In this document: piece after piece, positions 1 to 6,580 of the stretch | Position numbering within the stretch: the first letter of the stretch is position 1 | How the letters are laid out: each line of letters begins with the position of its first letter | Assembly: GCF_000607165.1 (NCBI RefSeq) | Contig: NZ_JFZG01000004.1 | Span: 124,001 to 188,000 of the forward strand | Length of the DNA stretch: 64,000 nt | Source of the DNA: Ralstonia pickettii | GTDB taxonomy: Bacteria > Pseudomonadota > Gammaproteobacteria > Burkholderiales > Burkholderiaceae | Reading direction: 5' to 3' | Position numbers and translations under genes: made by a program | The notes under the pieces: model-generated | What the model was told of the DNA's origin: nothing | The model's input: only the letters and a program-made list of their open reading frames with translations | The model's database searches: none

Positions 1-218
1 ACCTTGCCTTCCCGCAAGCCGAGCATTGCGCCCAGCCCGGCGGACAGCCCTACCGCCAGCAGTGCAATCGGCGCAGCTTGCTGCACCGACAGATGCAATC
101 CGAAAATCAGCAAGGGCACCGCGACGATGGCCCCGCCCGCGCCTGTGAGCGCCAGAATGAGCCCCACCACAGAGCCCAGCCCCGCGCTGATGATCCAACC
201 CGCTTCCATGGGCGACAT
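1..218 (-). CDS. TauE/SafE-family sulfite/sulfur anion permease, partial (runs off window edge)
   Basis: The first 72 codons of a membrane protein are visible; the rest lies beyond base 1. The N-terminus is strongly hydrophobic and carries the glycine-rich stretch (GAGGAIVAVPLL, about residues 22-33) seen at the start of the TauE/SafE permease family (known family feature). The ATG at 218 follows the regulator stop codon at 221-223 by two bases, so the two genes are translationally close and probably one operon. An internal in-frame ATG at 209 is an alternative start. Together with the upstream BigR-like regulator and the divergent persulfide-dioxygenase-like hydrolase, export of sulfite or a related sulfur anion is a reasonable inference. 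Confidence 0.75.
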   Translation of the reverse strand, partial: MSPMEAGWIISAGLGSVVGLILALTGAGGAIVAVPLLIFGLHLSVQQAAPIALLAVGLSAGLGAMLGLREGK

Positions 219-220
219 GA

Positions 221-586
221 TCAGTGTCCCGCCATCTTCTTCAAGACCTTGCCGCAGTACAGCTCAGAGAGTGTCTGCATGATCTGGATGACCTCGAAGC
301 TGGCGAGCCGGTAATAGATGTATTTGCCTTCGCGCCGCGTGGTGACAAGGCCCTCGTCGCGCAGCACGCCCAGTTGCTGCGACAGGCTGGGCTGGTGCAG
401 ACCCACCAGCGCCTCCAGTTCGCCGACGTTGCGCTCGCCTTGCGTAAGTTGGCAGAGCAGCAGCAGGCGGTCTTCGTGGGCCATGGCCTTGAGCACGGCG
501 CACGCCTGCGACGCGGAGGCGCGCAGCATGGAAATGGCCGCCTCGGGCAGCGGCACAACATCGGGACTGGCTGTGGAGTGGCTCAT
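221..586 (-). CDS. bigR: ArsR-family thiol-persulfide sensor, BigR/SqrR-like
   Basis: This is a 121-residue winged-helix ArsR protein. The DNA-reading helix lies around residues 62-80 (LHQPSLSQQLGVLRDEGLV) and the wing around 82-93. Cys45 and Cys111 are 66 residues apart, the same spacing as the two redox cysteines of BigR and SqrR (family knowledge), which form a polysulfide bridge and release DNA under sulfide stress. A third cysteine is at 29. The gene is divergent from the MBL-fold hydrolase at 687 and precedes the TauE-type permease by 2 bases, the classic BigR operon content. It probably represses both genes from the inverted repeat at 652-667. A metal-sensing ArsR is less likely because the typical metal-site motif is absent. 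Confidence 0.85.
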   Translation of the reverse strand: MSHSTASPDVVPLPEAAISMLRASASQACAVLKAMAHEDRLLLLCQLTQGERNVGELEALVGLHQPSLSQQLGVLRDEGLVTTRREGKYIYYRLASFEVIQIMQTLSELYCGKVLKKMAGH

Positions 587-625
587 GGGGCGTGGCGCAG
601 GGTTCTATTCGCGCTGTTTGCACTA

Positions 626-667
626 TTGGCAGACAGAATGTCAGACGATATTCTATAAAAATATAGA
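626..667 (+). promoter_or_regulatory. Promoter and candidate BigR operator
   Basis: TTGGCA (626-631) and TATTCT (649-654) are 17 bases apart and form a good sigma-70 promoter for the hydrolase at 687. A perfect 6-bp inverted repeat, TCTATA (652-657) and TATAGA (662-667) around AAAA, overlaps the -10 element, where repressor binding would block transcription. The AT-rich dyad stands out in GC-rich surroundings and sits between two divergent genes. Its assignment to the ArsR regulator is inference from position. Confidence 0.55.
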
Positions 668-686
668 TTGTTCGGGAAAGTTCACC

Positions 687-1547
687 ATGCACGCCCAGAT
701 CGAATCCTTTTTCGACGCCGATACCTGCACCATGACCTACGTTGTGCACGCAGGCCCCGGCACGCCGTGTGCCGTGATCGACTCGGTACTCGACTACGAC
801 CCGAAATCGGGCCGCACGACGACCCGATCGGCCGAGCGCGTTGCCGCGTTCATCGAAGCGCAGGACTTGCGCGTTGAATGGCTGCTGGAGACCCACGCGC
901 ATGCCGATCACTTGTCGGCCGCGCCGTATCTGCGTGGGCGTTTCGGCGGGCGCATCGCCATCGGCGAGCGTATTTGCGTGGTGCAGGGCGTGTTCAAGCC
1001 GATCTTCAATCTGGAGCCCTCATTCCTGCTCGATGGCTCGCAGTTCGACCACCTGTTCGCGCCGGACGAGGTGTTTCATATCGGCAATCTGGAAGCAAAG
1101 GCGCTGGCCGTGCCGGGCCACACGCCGGCAGACATGGCCTATCAGGTGGGCGATGCGGTGTTTGTGGGCGACACGCTGTTCATGCCGGACGTGGGCACTG
1201 CGCGCTGCGATTTTCCGGGTGGGAATGCGGGCACGCTGTATCAGTCGATCCGCCGCCTGCTGGATCTGCCGCCGGACACGCGGCTCTACATGTGCCACGA
1301 CTACCCGCCCGCCGGTCGCGAAGCCATCTGCCACACAACGGTGGCCGAGCAGCGCAGCGCCAACATCCATGTGCGCGATGGCGTGACCGAGGCTGAGTTC
1401 GTGCAGATGCGCACGAGGCGCGACGCCACGCTCGGCATGCCAACGCTGATGCTGCCGGCCATTCAGGTGAACATTCGTGCGGGCATGTTGCCCCCGGCCG
1501 AGCCGAACGGCGTGCAGTACCTCAAGATCCCGCTGAACGCGCTGTAA
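687..1547 (+). CDS. MBL-fold hydrolase, persulfide dioxygenase-like (ETHE1/Blh type)
   Basis: This 286-residue metallo-beta-lactamase-fold protein has the THAHADHL metal motif (about residues 70-77), a GHTPADMAY histidine, a GDTLF aspartate and a late CHDY histidine. The mono-iron persulfide dioxygenases ETHE1 and Blh share this layout. The predicted reaction is oxidation of glutathione persulfide to sulfite and glutathione; sulfite would then leave through the TauE-type permease. I chose the ATG at 687 because it follows the promoter and operator at 626-667. A longer in-frame reading would begin inside the regulator gene on the other strand. Context with a two-cysteine ArsR sensor supports the sulfide role over a generic hydrolase. 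Confidence 0.82.
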   Translation: MHAQIESFFDADTCTMTYVVHAGPGTPCAVIDSVLDYDPKSGRTTTRSAERVAAFIEAQDLRVEWLLETHAHADHLSAAPYLRGRFGGRIAIGERICVVQGVFKPIFNLEPSFLLDGSQFDHLFAPDEVFHIGNLEAKALAVPGHTPADMAYQVGDAVFVGDTLFMPDVGTARCDFPGGNAGTLYQSIRRLLDLPPDTRLYMCHDYPPAGREAICHTTVAEQRSANIHVRDGVTEAEFVQMRTRRDATLGMPTLMLPAIQVNIRAGMLPPAEPNGVQYLKIPLNAL

Positions 1548-1551
1548 CCGC

Positions 1552-2448
1552 TTAGGGCGGGAGCAGCGCGGCGCGCGCGGCGCTCAGCACCTCGCGGCTG
1601 AGTGTGTCGAGCAGCGCCGATGCCGCACGCGCGTGCTGCCAATGCAGCGGGACGTCCAACGGTGTGTCCGGCACCAGCTCGACCAACAAACCGTCTTCGA
1701 GATGCTGCGCAATCAGCGCATGTGGATGCAGCCCCCAGCCCATGCCGGCCACGGCCGCGGTCACAAATGCCTGTGACGACGGCAACAGATGGCGTGGCAG
1801 TTCCACATGCCGATGGCACAGGCGCCTTGCCCAGGTTGCCTGCAACGCATCTTTCGTGTTGAACACGAGGCAGGGCGCCTGCGCCAACGCACCTGCACCG
1901 ACGCCGTCTGCGAAATGTTGCTGCACGAATGCCGGGCTGGCTGCAGCCAGATAACGCATGGCCCCGAGCGGGCGGCTGTTGCAGCCCGTGGCCGGCCGCG
2001 CGGTGGCCGTAACGGCAGCCAGCACGGCACCGCTGCGCAGCCATTCCCCGGTGTGATCCTGGTCATCCACCGCCACCTCCATCAACACCGGATGTGCTGC
2101 TGCGAAGGTGGCGATCGCTGGCGCGAGCCAGGTCGCCAGGCTGTCGGCGTTCACGGCAATCGGCAGCGCAACGCGGGCGACGCCTTCTGGCGCCAGCGTT
2201 GGCAGCGCGCCTTGCAGTTCCTGTTCGAGCAGGCGAACGCGGTCTACGTGCTGGCAAAGCCGCCGGCCGGTTTCAGTCGGGCGGCACGGCTGATCACGCA
2301 CCACCAGCGCGCAGCCAACGCGTTCCTCCAGCAGCCGGATCCGCTGCGAAATGGCAGATGGCGTGACGTGAAGTGTGCGGGCAGCCCGCTCGAAGCTGCC
2401 TTCTCGGATGACGGCTGCCAAAGCGGCCAAGGCGGAATAGTCGAGCAC
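1552..2448 (-). CDS. argP: LysR-type regulator ArgP/LysG (controls basic amino acid export)
   Basis: This 298-residue LysR-family regulator starts with GTG at 2448. The HTH covers about residues 2-60 with the characteristic ATPSAIS-like segment (HVTPSAISQRIRLLEE), and the effector-binding domain fills the rest. It is divergent from the LysE/ArgO exporter at 2523 with a 74-bp gap, the arrangement of LysG/LysE and ArgP/ArgO pairs. In those systems the regulator senses lysine or arginine and activates the exporter (family knowledge). An 8-bp inverted repeat at 2471-2498 in the gap is a likely binding site. Confidence 0.88.
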   Translation of the reverse strand: MLDYSALAALAAVIREGSFERAARTLHVTPSAISQRIRLLEERVGCALVVRDQPCRPTETGRRLCQHVDRVRLLEQELQGALPTLAPEGVARVALPIAVNADSLATWLAPAIATFAAAHPVLMEVAVDDQDHTGEWLRSGAVLAAVTATARPATGCNSRPLGAMRYLAAASPAFVQQHFADGVGAGALAQAPCLVFNTKDALQATWARRLCHRHVELPRHLLPSSQAFVTAAVAGMGWGLHPHALIAQHLEDGLLVELVPDTPLDVPLHWQHARAASALLDTLSREVLSAARAALLPP

Positions 2449-2470
2449 GAAAGTTAGAAAAACTGAATTG

Positions 2471-2498
2471 GATGAAGAAAAGATAGTTTGTCTTCATC
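2471..2498. promoter_or_regulatory. Inverted repeat in argP-lysE intergenic region (candidate ArgP operator)
   Basis: GATGAAGA at 2471-2478 and TCTTCATC at 2491-2498 are perfect reverse complements with a 12-base AT-rich spacer. The dyad lies 25 bases before the exporter ATG and 23 bases before the regulator GTG. This is the length and position expected of a LysR-type site; the assignment is inferred. Confidence 0.5.
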
Positions 2499-2522
2499 AA
2501 GTCGGCCCGGCAAGCTGCGCGC

Positions 2523-3164
2523 ATGACAACCTCGATTGCGACTTCCTCTTCCGTATTCCTGCAGGGCTTGGCTCTGAGCCTGGGGCTGATCGTGGCCATT
2601 GGCGCGCAGAACGCTTTCGTGCTGCGTCAGGGGCTGCGCCGTGAACACGTGGGCAGTGTGGTGCTGTTCTGTGCGATGGCAGATGCGCTGCTGATTCTGG
2701 CGGGTGTGCTTGGCATGGCGCAGGCGTTGGGAGAACGGCCCAATCTCGCGCGTTTTCTTGCGTTGGCGGGCGCCGCATTCTTGCTGCTGTATGGCGTGCA
2801 GGCACTAGGGCGCGCCCGGCATTCCAGCCACTTACGGGCAGCCGCAGGTGGCGATGGCCTCAGCCGCGGCGCGGCGCTGGCGCAGGCGGCGGCCTTTACG
2901 CTGCTCAATCCGCACGTCTATCTGGATACGATGTTGCTGGTGGGCAGCATTGGTGCTCAGCAGGCGTCGGCACTGCGCGGCTGGTTTGTGGCGGGTGCGG
3001 GGTCGGCCAGCCTGTTCTGGTTCGTGACGCTGGGGTTTGGTGCGCGTTGGCTCGCGCCATGGTTTGCCCGGCCGAGAGCGTGGCAGGTGTTGGATGGCTT
3101 GATTGGCGTGACGATGCTGGTGCTGTCTGCCTTGCTGCTGCGTCACGCGCTGGGCGGGTTTTGA
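2523..3164 (+). CDS. LysE/ArgO-family L-lysine/arginine exporter
   Basis: This 213-residue inner-membrane protein has about six hydrophobic segments. It carries the family signature near the N-terminus (GLIVAIGAQNAFVLRQGL, about residues 21-38) and a mid-protein NPHVYLDT motif (about residues 129-136) conserved in LysE/ArgO exporters. It exports excess basic amino acids by proton exchange (family knowledge). It is the partner of the divergent argP gene. Whether lysine or arginine is the main substrate cannot be read from the sequence. Confidence 0.9.
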   Translation: MTTSIATSSSVFLQGLALSLGLIVAIGAQNAFVLRQGLRREHVGSVVLFCAMADALLILAGVLGMAQALGERPNLARFLALAGAAFLLLYGVQALGRARHSSHLRAAAGGDGLSRGAALAQAAAFTLLNPHVYLDTMLLVGSIGAQQASALRGWFVAGAGSASLFWFVTLGFGARWLAPWFARPRAWQVLDGLIGVTMLVLSALLLRHALGGF

Positions 3165-3269
3165 GTCGATTCGATTCCGCTACCGTAACGCCGCCGCCGT
3201 CTGCATGCCCTTGCGCACGCGGAGCACTCCCAGCGATTTCAACAACGCATGCCCTTGCAGCGTCACGCC

Positions 3270-3728
3270 TCAGCCGCGCTTTCTTGCCAGGCGCACCGGC
3301 GGTTCTGCAGCGGGCTGCTTGAGCGGCCGCAGGTTCATCTTGTCGAACACGCGGCGGGCGCGGTCGGCGCAGTCTTCGCCGTCGGCCTCGTGGTCGATTT
3401 CGCGGATGAGCGCAAGCAAGTCGCGCTTGTTTTGCGCCATGTGCTGCTCAAGCACATCGATTTCCGCCACTTTGCGGCGTAGCGCCAGCAGCAATTCTTC
3501 GCGCGGCCATTCGCCCAGATGTCCGGGCAACAGGGCGCGAATTTCTTCCAGTGAGAACCCCGCGTTTTGCGCGCGCAGGATGATCTCCAGCCGCGTGACC
3601 GATTCCGGCGCGTATTCCCGATACCCATTGGACTGCCGCTCAGCCGGCTGTAACAGGCCGCTGGCTTCATAAAACCGGATGCGGGAGGCGGCCACACCGC
3701 TCAGGCGGGCCAGTTCACCAATCTTCAT
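3270..3728 (-). CDS. MerR-family transcriptional regulator
   Basis: The protein is 152 residues from the ATG at 3728; an in-frame upstream ATG at 3752 would add 8 residues but lies inside the divergent promoter. The N-terminal HTH reads MKIGELARLSGVAASRIRFY, followed by the wing and a coiled dimer helix around residues 75-110. No conserved C-terminal metal-binding cysteine pair is visible; the only cysteine is in the tail, so it is unlikely to be a CueR/ZntR-type metal sensor. It is divergent from the old-yellow-enzyme gene, whose promoter has the MerR-specific 19-bp spacer, so activation of that gene by DNA distortion is expected. The inducer is unknown. Confidence 0.85.
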   Translation of the reverse strand: MKIGELARLSGVAASRIRFYEASGLLQPAERQSNGYREYAPESVTRLEIILRAQNAGFSLEEIRALLPGHLGEWPREELLLALRRKVAEIDVLEQHMAQNKRDLLALIREIDHEADGEDCADRARRVFDKMNLRPLKQPAAEPPVRLARKRG

Positions 3729-3745
3729 GTGCGTGCTCCGCAGGC

Positions 3746-3776
3746 TTGACATTCAAGTTGACTTTAAGCTTAGGGT
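3746..3776 (+). promoter_or_regulatory. MerR-type promoter with 19-bp spacer upstream of old yellow enzyme
   Basis: TTGACA (3746-3751) and TAGGGT (3771-3776) are separated by 19 bases rather than 17. The spacer holds a near-perfect dyad, TTCAAGT-TG-ACTTTAA (3752-3767, one mismatch). An over-long spacer with a central dyad is the hallmark of promoters activated by MerR proteins (established), and the divergent gene encodes one. Confidence 0.7.
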
Positions 3777-3790
3777 TCAGGTGTCGTCAA

Positions 3791-5056
3791 ATGTCAAATC
3801 CCCCAACGCGGATGCCACCCATGAAGCTCTTCACGCCCCTCGTTCTGCCCAACGGTGCGGTGATTCCCAATCGCCTTGCCAAAGCTGCCATGGAAGAGAA
3901 CATGGCCGACGCCGATCACGCGCCATCCGACGCGTTGCTACGCCTGTATGAAGCGTGGGCCGCAGGCGGCGCCGGCTTGATCCTGACCGGCAACGTGATG
4001 ATTGACCACCGGGCCATGACGGGCCCGAAGGGCGTCGTGCTCGAAGACGGCGCGCATCTGGAACGCTTTCGCCGCTGGGCGCAGGTCGCGCGGGCGCATG
4101 GCGCGCATGCTTGGGTCCAGATCAACCATCCGGGTCGGCAGATGCCAGCGTCGCTCGGGCAACCGACGCTGGCGCCTTCAGCGGTGCCGCTGGCGCTCGG
4201 CGCGTTGTCCAAACAGTTCCCGGTGCCGCGTGAGATGACCAAGGCGGATATCCGCGAAGTCCAGCAGCGCTTTACCCGCAGCGCGCACTTGGCCGAGCAG
4301 AGCGGTTTTACCGGTGTGCAGATCCACGCCGCACATGGCTATCTGCTGAGCCAGTTTCTCTCGCCCATTTCCAACCGGCGGCAGGACCAGTGGGGCGGCC
4401 CGATCGAGAACCGCGCGCGCCTGCTGCTCGATATCGTGCGCAGCGTGCGCGCCGCTGTGTCGCCGCAGTTCGTGGTGTCGGTCAAGTTGAACTCGGCCGA
4501 TTTCCAGCGCGGTGGCTTCAGCCCTGACGATGCCAAGCAGGTGGTCGAGCTGCTCAATCCGCTGGGTGTCGATCTGGTGGAGTTGTCCGGCGGCAGCTAT
4601 GAAGTCCCGGCCATGCAAGGGCACTCGCGTGATGGCCGTACGCTTGCCCGCGAGGCGTATTTCCTGGAATTCGCGCGCGACATTGCCGCCATTGCCCGCA
4701 TGCCGCTGATGGTGACGGGCGGCATCCGGCGCCGGGTGGTGGCGGAGCAGGTGGTCGACAGCGGCGTCGATATGGTGGGCATTGCGACCGCGCTGTCCAT
4801 CGATCCGAACCTGCCGCGCGACTGGGCTGGCGGCAAGAACAACGCGCCGGCGCTGCAGCCCATCACGTGGAAGAACAAGGCGCTCGGCGCACTGGCCAAC
4901 ATGGCAGTCGTCAAGTTTCAGCTCAACCGGCTGAGCGAGGGGCGCACGACAGACCCGCGTGTGTCGCCCCTGCGGGCGCTGATTCAACAGCAACTGGCCG
5001 CAGCGTGCCAGTCGCGGCGCTACCGCCGATGGACGGCGCAACGGCAGGCGCGCTAG
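3791..5056 (+). CDS. NADH:flavin oxidoreductase, old yellow enzyme family
   Basis: This is an FMN-dependent TIM-barrel ene-reductase of about 421 residues. It has the N-terminal family motif KLFTPLVLPNG, a QINHPGRQMP strand, and the catalytic/FMN block HAAHGYLLSQFLSP followed by NRR-DQWGG. Proteins of this type reduce activated C=C bonds (2-cyclohexenone-, dienoyl-CoA- or xenobiotic-type substrates). I chose the ATG at 3791, just downstream of the MerR-type promoter; ATGs at 3812 and 3821 are also in frame and 3821 matches the conserved N-terminus better. An electrophile-responsive MerR regulator would fit a detoxification role (inference). Confidence 0.85.
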   Translation: MSNPPTRMPPMKLFTPLVLPNGAVIPNRLAKAAMEENMADADHAPSDALLRLYEAWAAGGAGLILTGNVMIDHRAMTGPKGVVLEDGAHLERFRRWAQVARAHGAHAWVQINHPGRQMPASLGQPTLAPSAVPLALGALSKQFPVPREMTKADIREVQQRFTRSAHLAEQSGFTGVQIHAAHGYLLSQFLSPISNRRQDQWGGPIENRARLLLDIVRSVRAAVSPQFVVSVKLNSADFQRGGFSPDDAKQVVELLNPLGVDLVELSGGSYEVPAMQGHSRDGRTLAREAYFLEFARDIAAIARMPLMVTGGIRRRVVAEQVVDSGVDMVGIATALSIDPNLPRDWAGGKNNAPALQPITWKNKALGALANMAVVKFQLNRLSEGRTTDPRVSPLRALIQQQLAAACQSRRYRRWTAQRQAR

Positions 5057-5076
5057 GGCGTATTTTCTGACCGGAC

Positions 5077-5100
5077 CGGCGCAGCCTTACCGCTGCGCCG
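5077..5100 (+). terminator. Hairpin after old yellow enzyme gene, possible weak terminator
   Basis: CGGCGCAG (5077-5084) and CTGCGCCG (5093-5100) form a perfect 8-bp stem with an 8-base loop, 21 bases past the stop codon. The following bases are only moderately T-rich (CGTCTCTTGT), so termination efficiency is uncertain. Confidence 0.4.
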
Positions 5101-5148
5101 CGTCTCTTGTAGATTCATGTTTTGCCTCCCCGATTCGGAAAGCACGAC

Positions 5149-5982
5149 ATGAAACAAGTCACTCTGCCCAACGGCGAACGCGTCCCTGCACTCGGCATGG
5201 GCACCTGGAACATGGGCGACGACCGCGCCACGCGCGATGAAGAAATCGCCACGTTGCGTCTGGGCCTCGATCTGGGTTTGCGCCTGATCGACACGGCCGA
5301 GATGTACGGTGAAGGCCTATCCGAATCGTTGATCGGCGAGGCCATTGCCGGGCGGCGCGATGACGTTTTTCTGGTCAGCAAGGTCTACCCGCACAACGCC
5401 AGCCGGCGCGGCATTGCTGCGGCATGCGAGCGCAGCTTGCGCCGGCTCGGCACTGATCGCCTCGATCTGTACCTGCTGCACTGGCGCGGCGATGTGCCGT
5501 TCGAAGAGACCTTGGAAGGCCTGCAGGCCCTGCAGCGCGAAGGCAAGATCCGCCATTACGGCGTGAGCAATCTTGACCTGTCCGATATGGAGGAATGGTG
5601 GGACGCGCCGGGCGGCAATCAGATTGCCGTCAACCAGCTGCTGTACAACCTCAGCCGGCGCGGCATCGAATGGGACTTGCTGCCCTGGCTGCACGAGCGC
5701 CATGTGCCGGTGATGGCCTATTCGCCCATCGAGCAGGCCCGGCTGGTTCGACATCCAAAGCTGGTGCGCTTCGCGCAGGAATGCGGCATGACGCCGGCAC
5801 AGGTCGCGCTGGCGTGGCTGTTGGCGCGCGACGGCATCATCGCCATTCCCAAGACAGGCCATCGCGAGCGGTTGCGCGAAAACATCGGCGCGCTGGCGCA
5901 CACGCTCACGGCTGAGCAACTGGCGACGCTGGACAGCATCTTTCCGCCGCCTAAGGGGCCGCGCGCGCTGGAGATGCTGTAA
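5149..5982 (+). CDS. Aldo/keto reductase
   Basis: A 277-residue NADPH-dependent (beta/alpha)8 reductase. The catalytic tetrad is visible: Asp and Tyr in DTAEMYGEG, Lys in VSKVYPHNA and His in LYLLHWRG. The NADP-binding AIPKTGHRERLRENI segment lies near the C-terminus. I chose the ATG at 5149 (MKQVTLPNGERVPALG) because the conserved first strand begins there. It is close to the bacterial YeaE-like group, which reduces methylglyoxal and other aldehydes (family inference); the physiological substrate is not readable. It converges on the lipoprotein gene at 5987 with only 4 bases between the stops. Confidence 0.88.
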   Translation: MKQVTLPNGERVPALGMGTWNMGDDRATRDEEIATLRLGLDLGLRLIDTAEMYGEGLSESLIGEAIAGRRDDVFLVSKVYPHNASRRGIAAACERSLRRLGTDRLDLYLLHWRGDVPFEETLEGLQALQREGKIRHYGVSNLDLSDMEEWWDAPGGNQIAVNQLLYNLSRRGIEWDLLPWLHERHVPVMAYSPIEQARLVRHPKLVRFAQECGMTPAQVALAWLLARDGIIAIPKTGHRERLRENIGALAHTLTAEQLATLDSIFPPPKGPRALEML

Positions 5983-5986
5983 CCGC

Positions 5987-6406
5987 TCAGCGCGACTTCG
6001 CCAAGTAGCGCTCGTGATCGACGTAGCCCATCAGGTAGACGCGGGCTTTGTCGCGGGTGTCTTTGGTGACGCGGTCGGCGGCCTTGCGCGCGCCGGATGA
6101 TGACATCGACGCACTAAGGTGATCGCGGAAACCGTCGTGCATGGTGCGCAGGTCGCCTTCGCAGGCATCGAGCGCGGAGGCGACCACGGCTTTCGTCTGC
6201 GTGGTGCCCGGCACGCCGCTATCGGCCTGGCGCTGAACGCACGCCATGTAGTTGGCGCGCAGCACCTGCCAGCCGTTGTCTGCGCTGGCGTCAGTGGCCG
6301 CCGCGGCGGCGCTGGTCGAATCGGCGGGCTGCTGTTGCGGGTGCGATGCGCACGCACCAAGCAAGGCCAGCAGGACGAGAGACGGGCAGGTCAGGGCTTT
6401 TTTCAT
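5987..6406 (-). CDS. Small lipoprotein of unknown function
   Basis: The 139-residue product starts with a lipoprotein signal peptide (MKKALTCPSLVLLALLGAC; lipobox LGAC with Cys19). An alanine/serine-rich linker to about residue 43 follows. The mature domain has two more cysteines (in YMACVQ and LDACEG) that could pair in the periplasm. The helical end contains many charged residues. I recognise no named family. It is predicted to sit on the periplasmic face of a membrane. Confidence 0.75.
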   Translation of the reverse strand: MKKALTCPSLVLLALLGACASHPQQQPADSTSAAAAATDASADNGWQVLRANYMACVQRQADSGVPGTTQTKAVVASALDACEGDLRTMHDGFRDHLSASMSSSGARKAADRVTKDTRDKARVYLMGYVDHERYLAKSR

Positions 6407-6580
6407 GGCATGGACTGTACTGCACGGCTGCGCTGCGTGCGTTGGCCGAAGTCGCCCTCAGTGCACCCCGTAACATTTGGAAACGAAAAAGCGGGCGTGA
6501 CCAAAGGCCCTGCACCAGCACGCCGCGAGGCATGGGGTCGGGCGGTCACGGGCTCGCTGCGCCCCTGTGTCAAAGGCCTT

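Noticed and set aside
6407-6580. 174-base gap between the small lipoprotein gene and the E1 gene
   Set aside because: I looked for a small RNA, repeat or terminator and saw no convincing structure.
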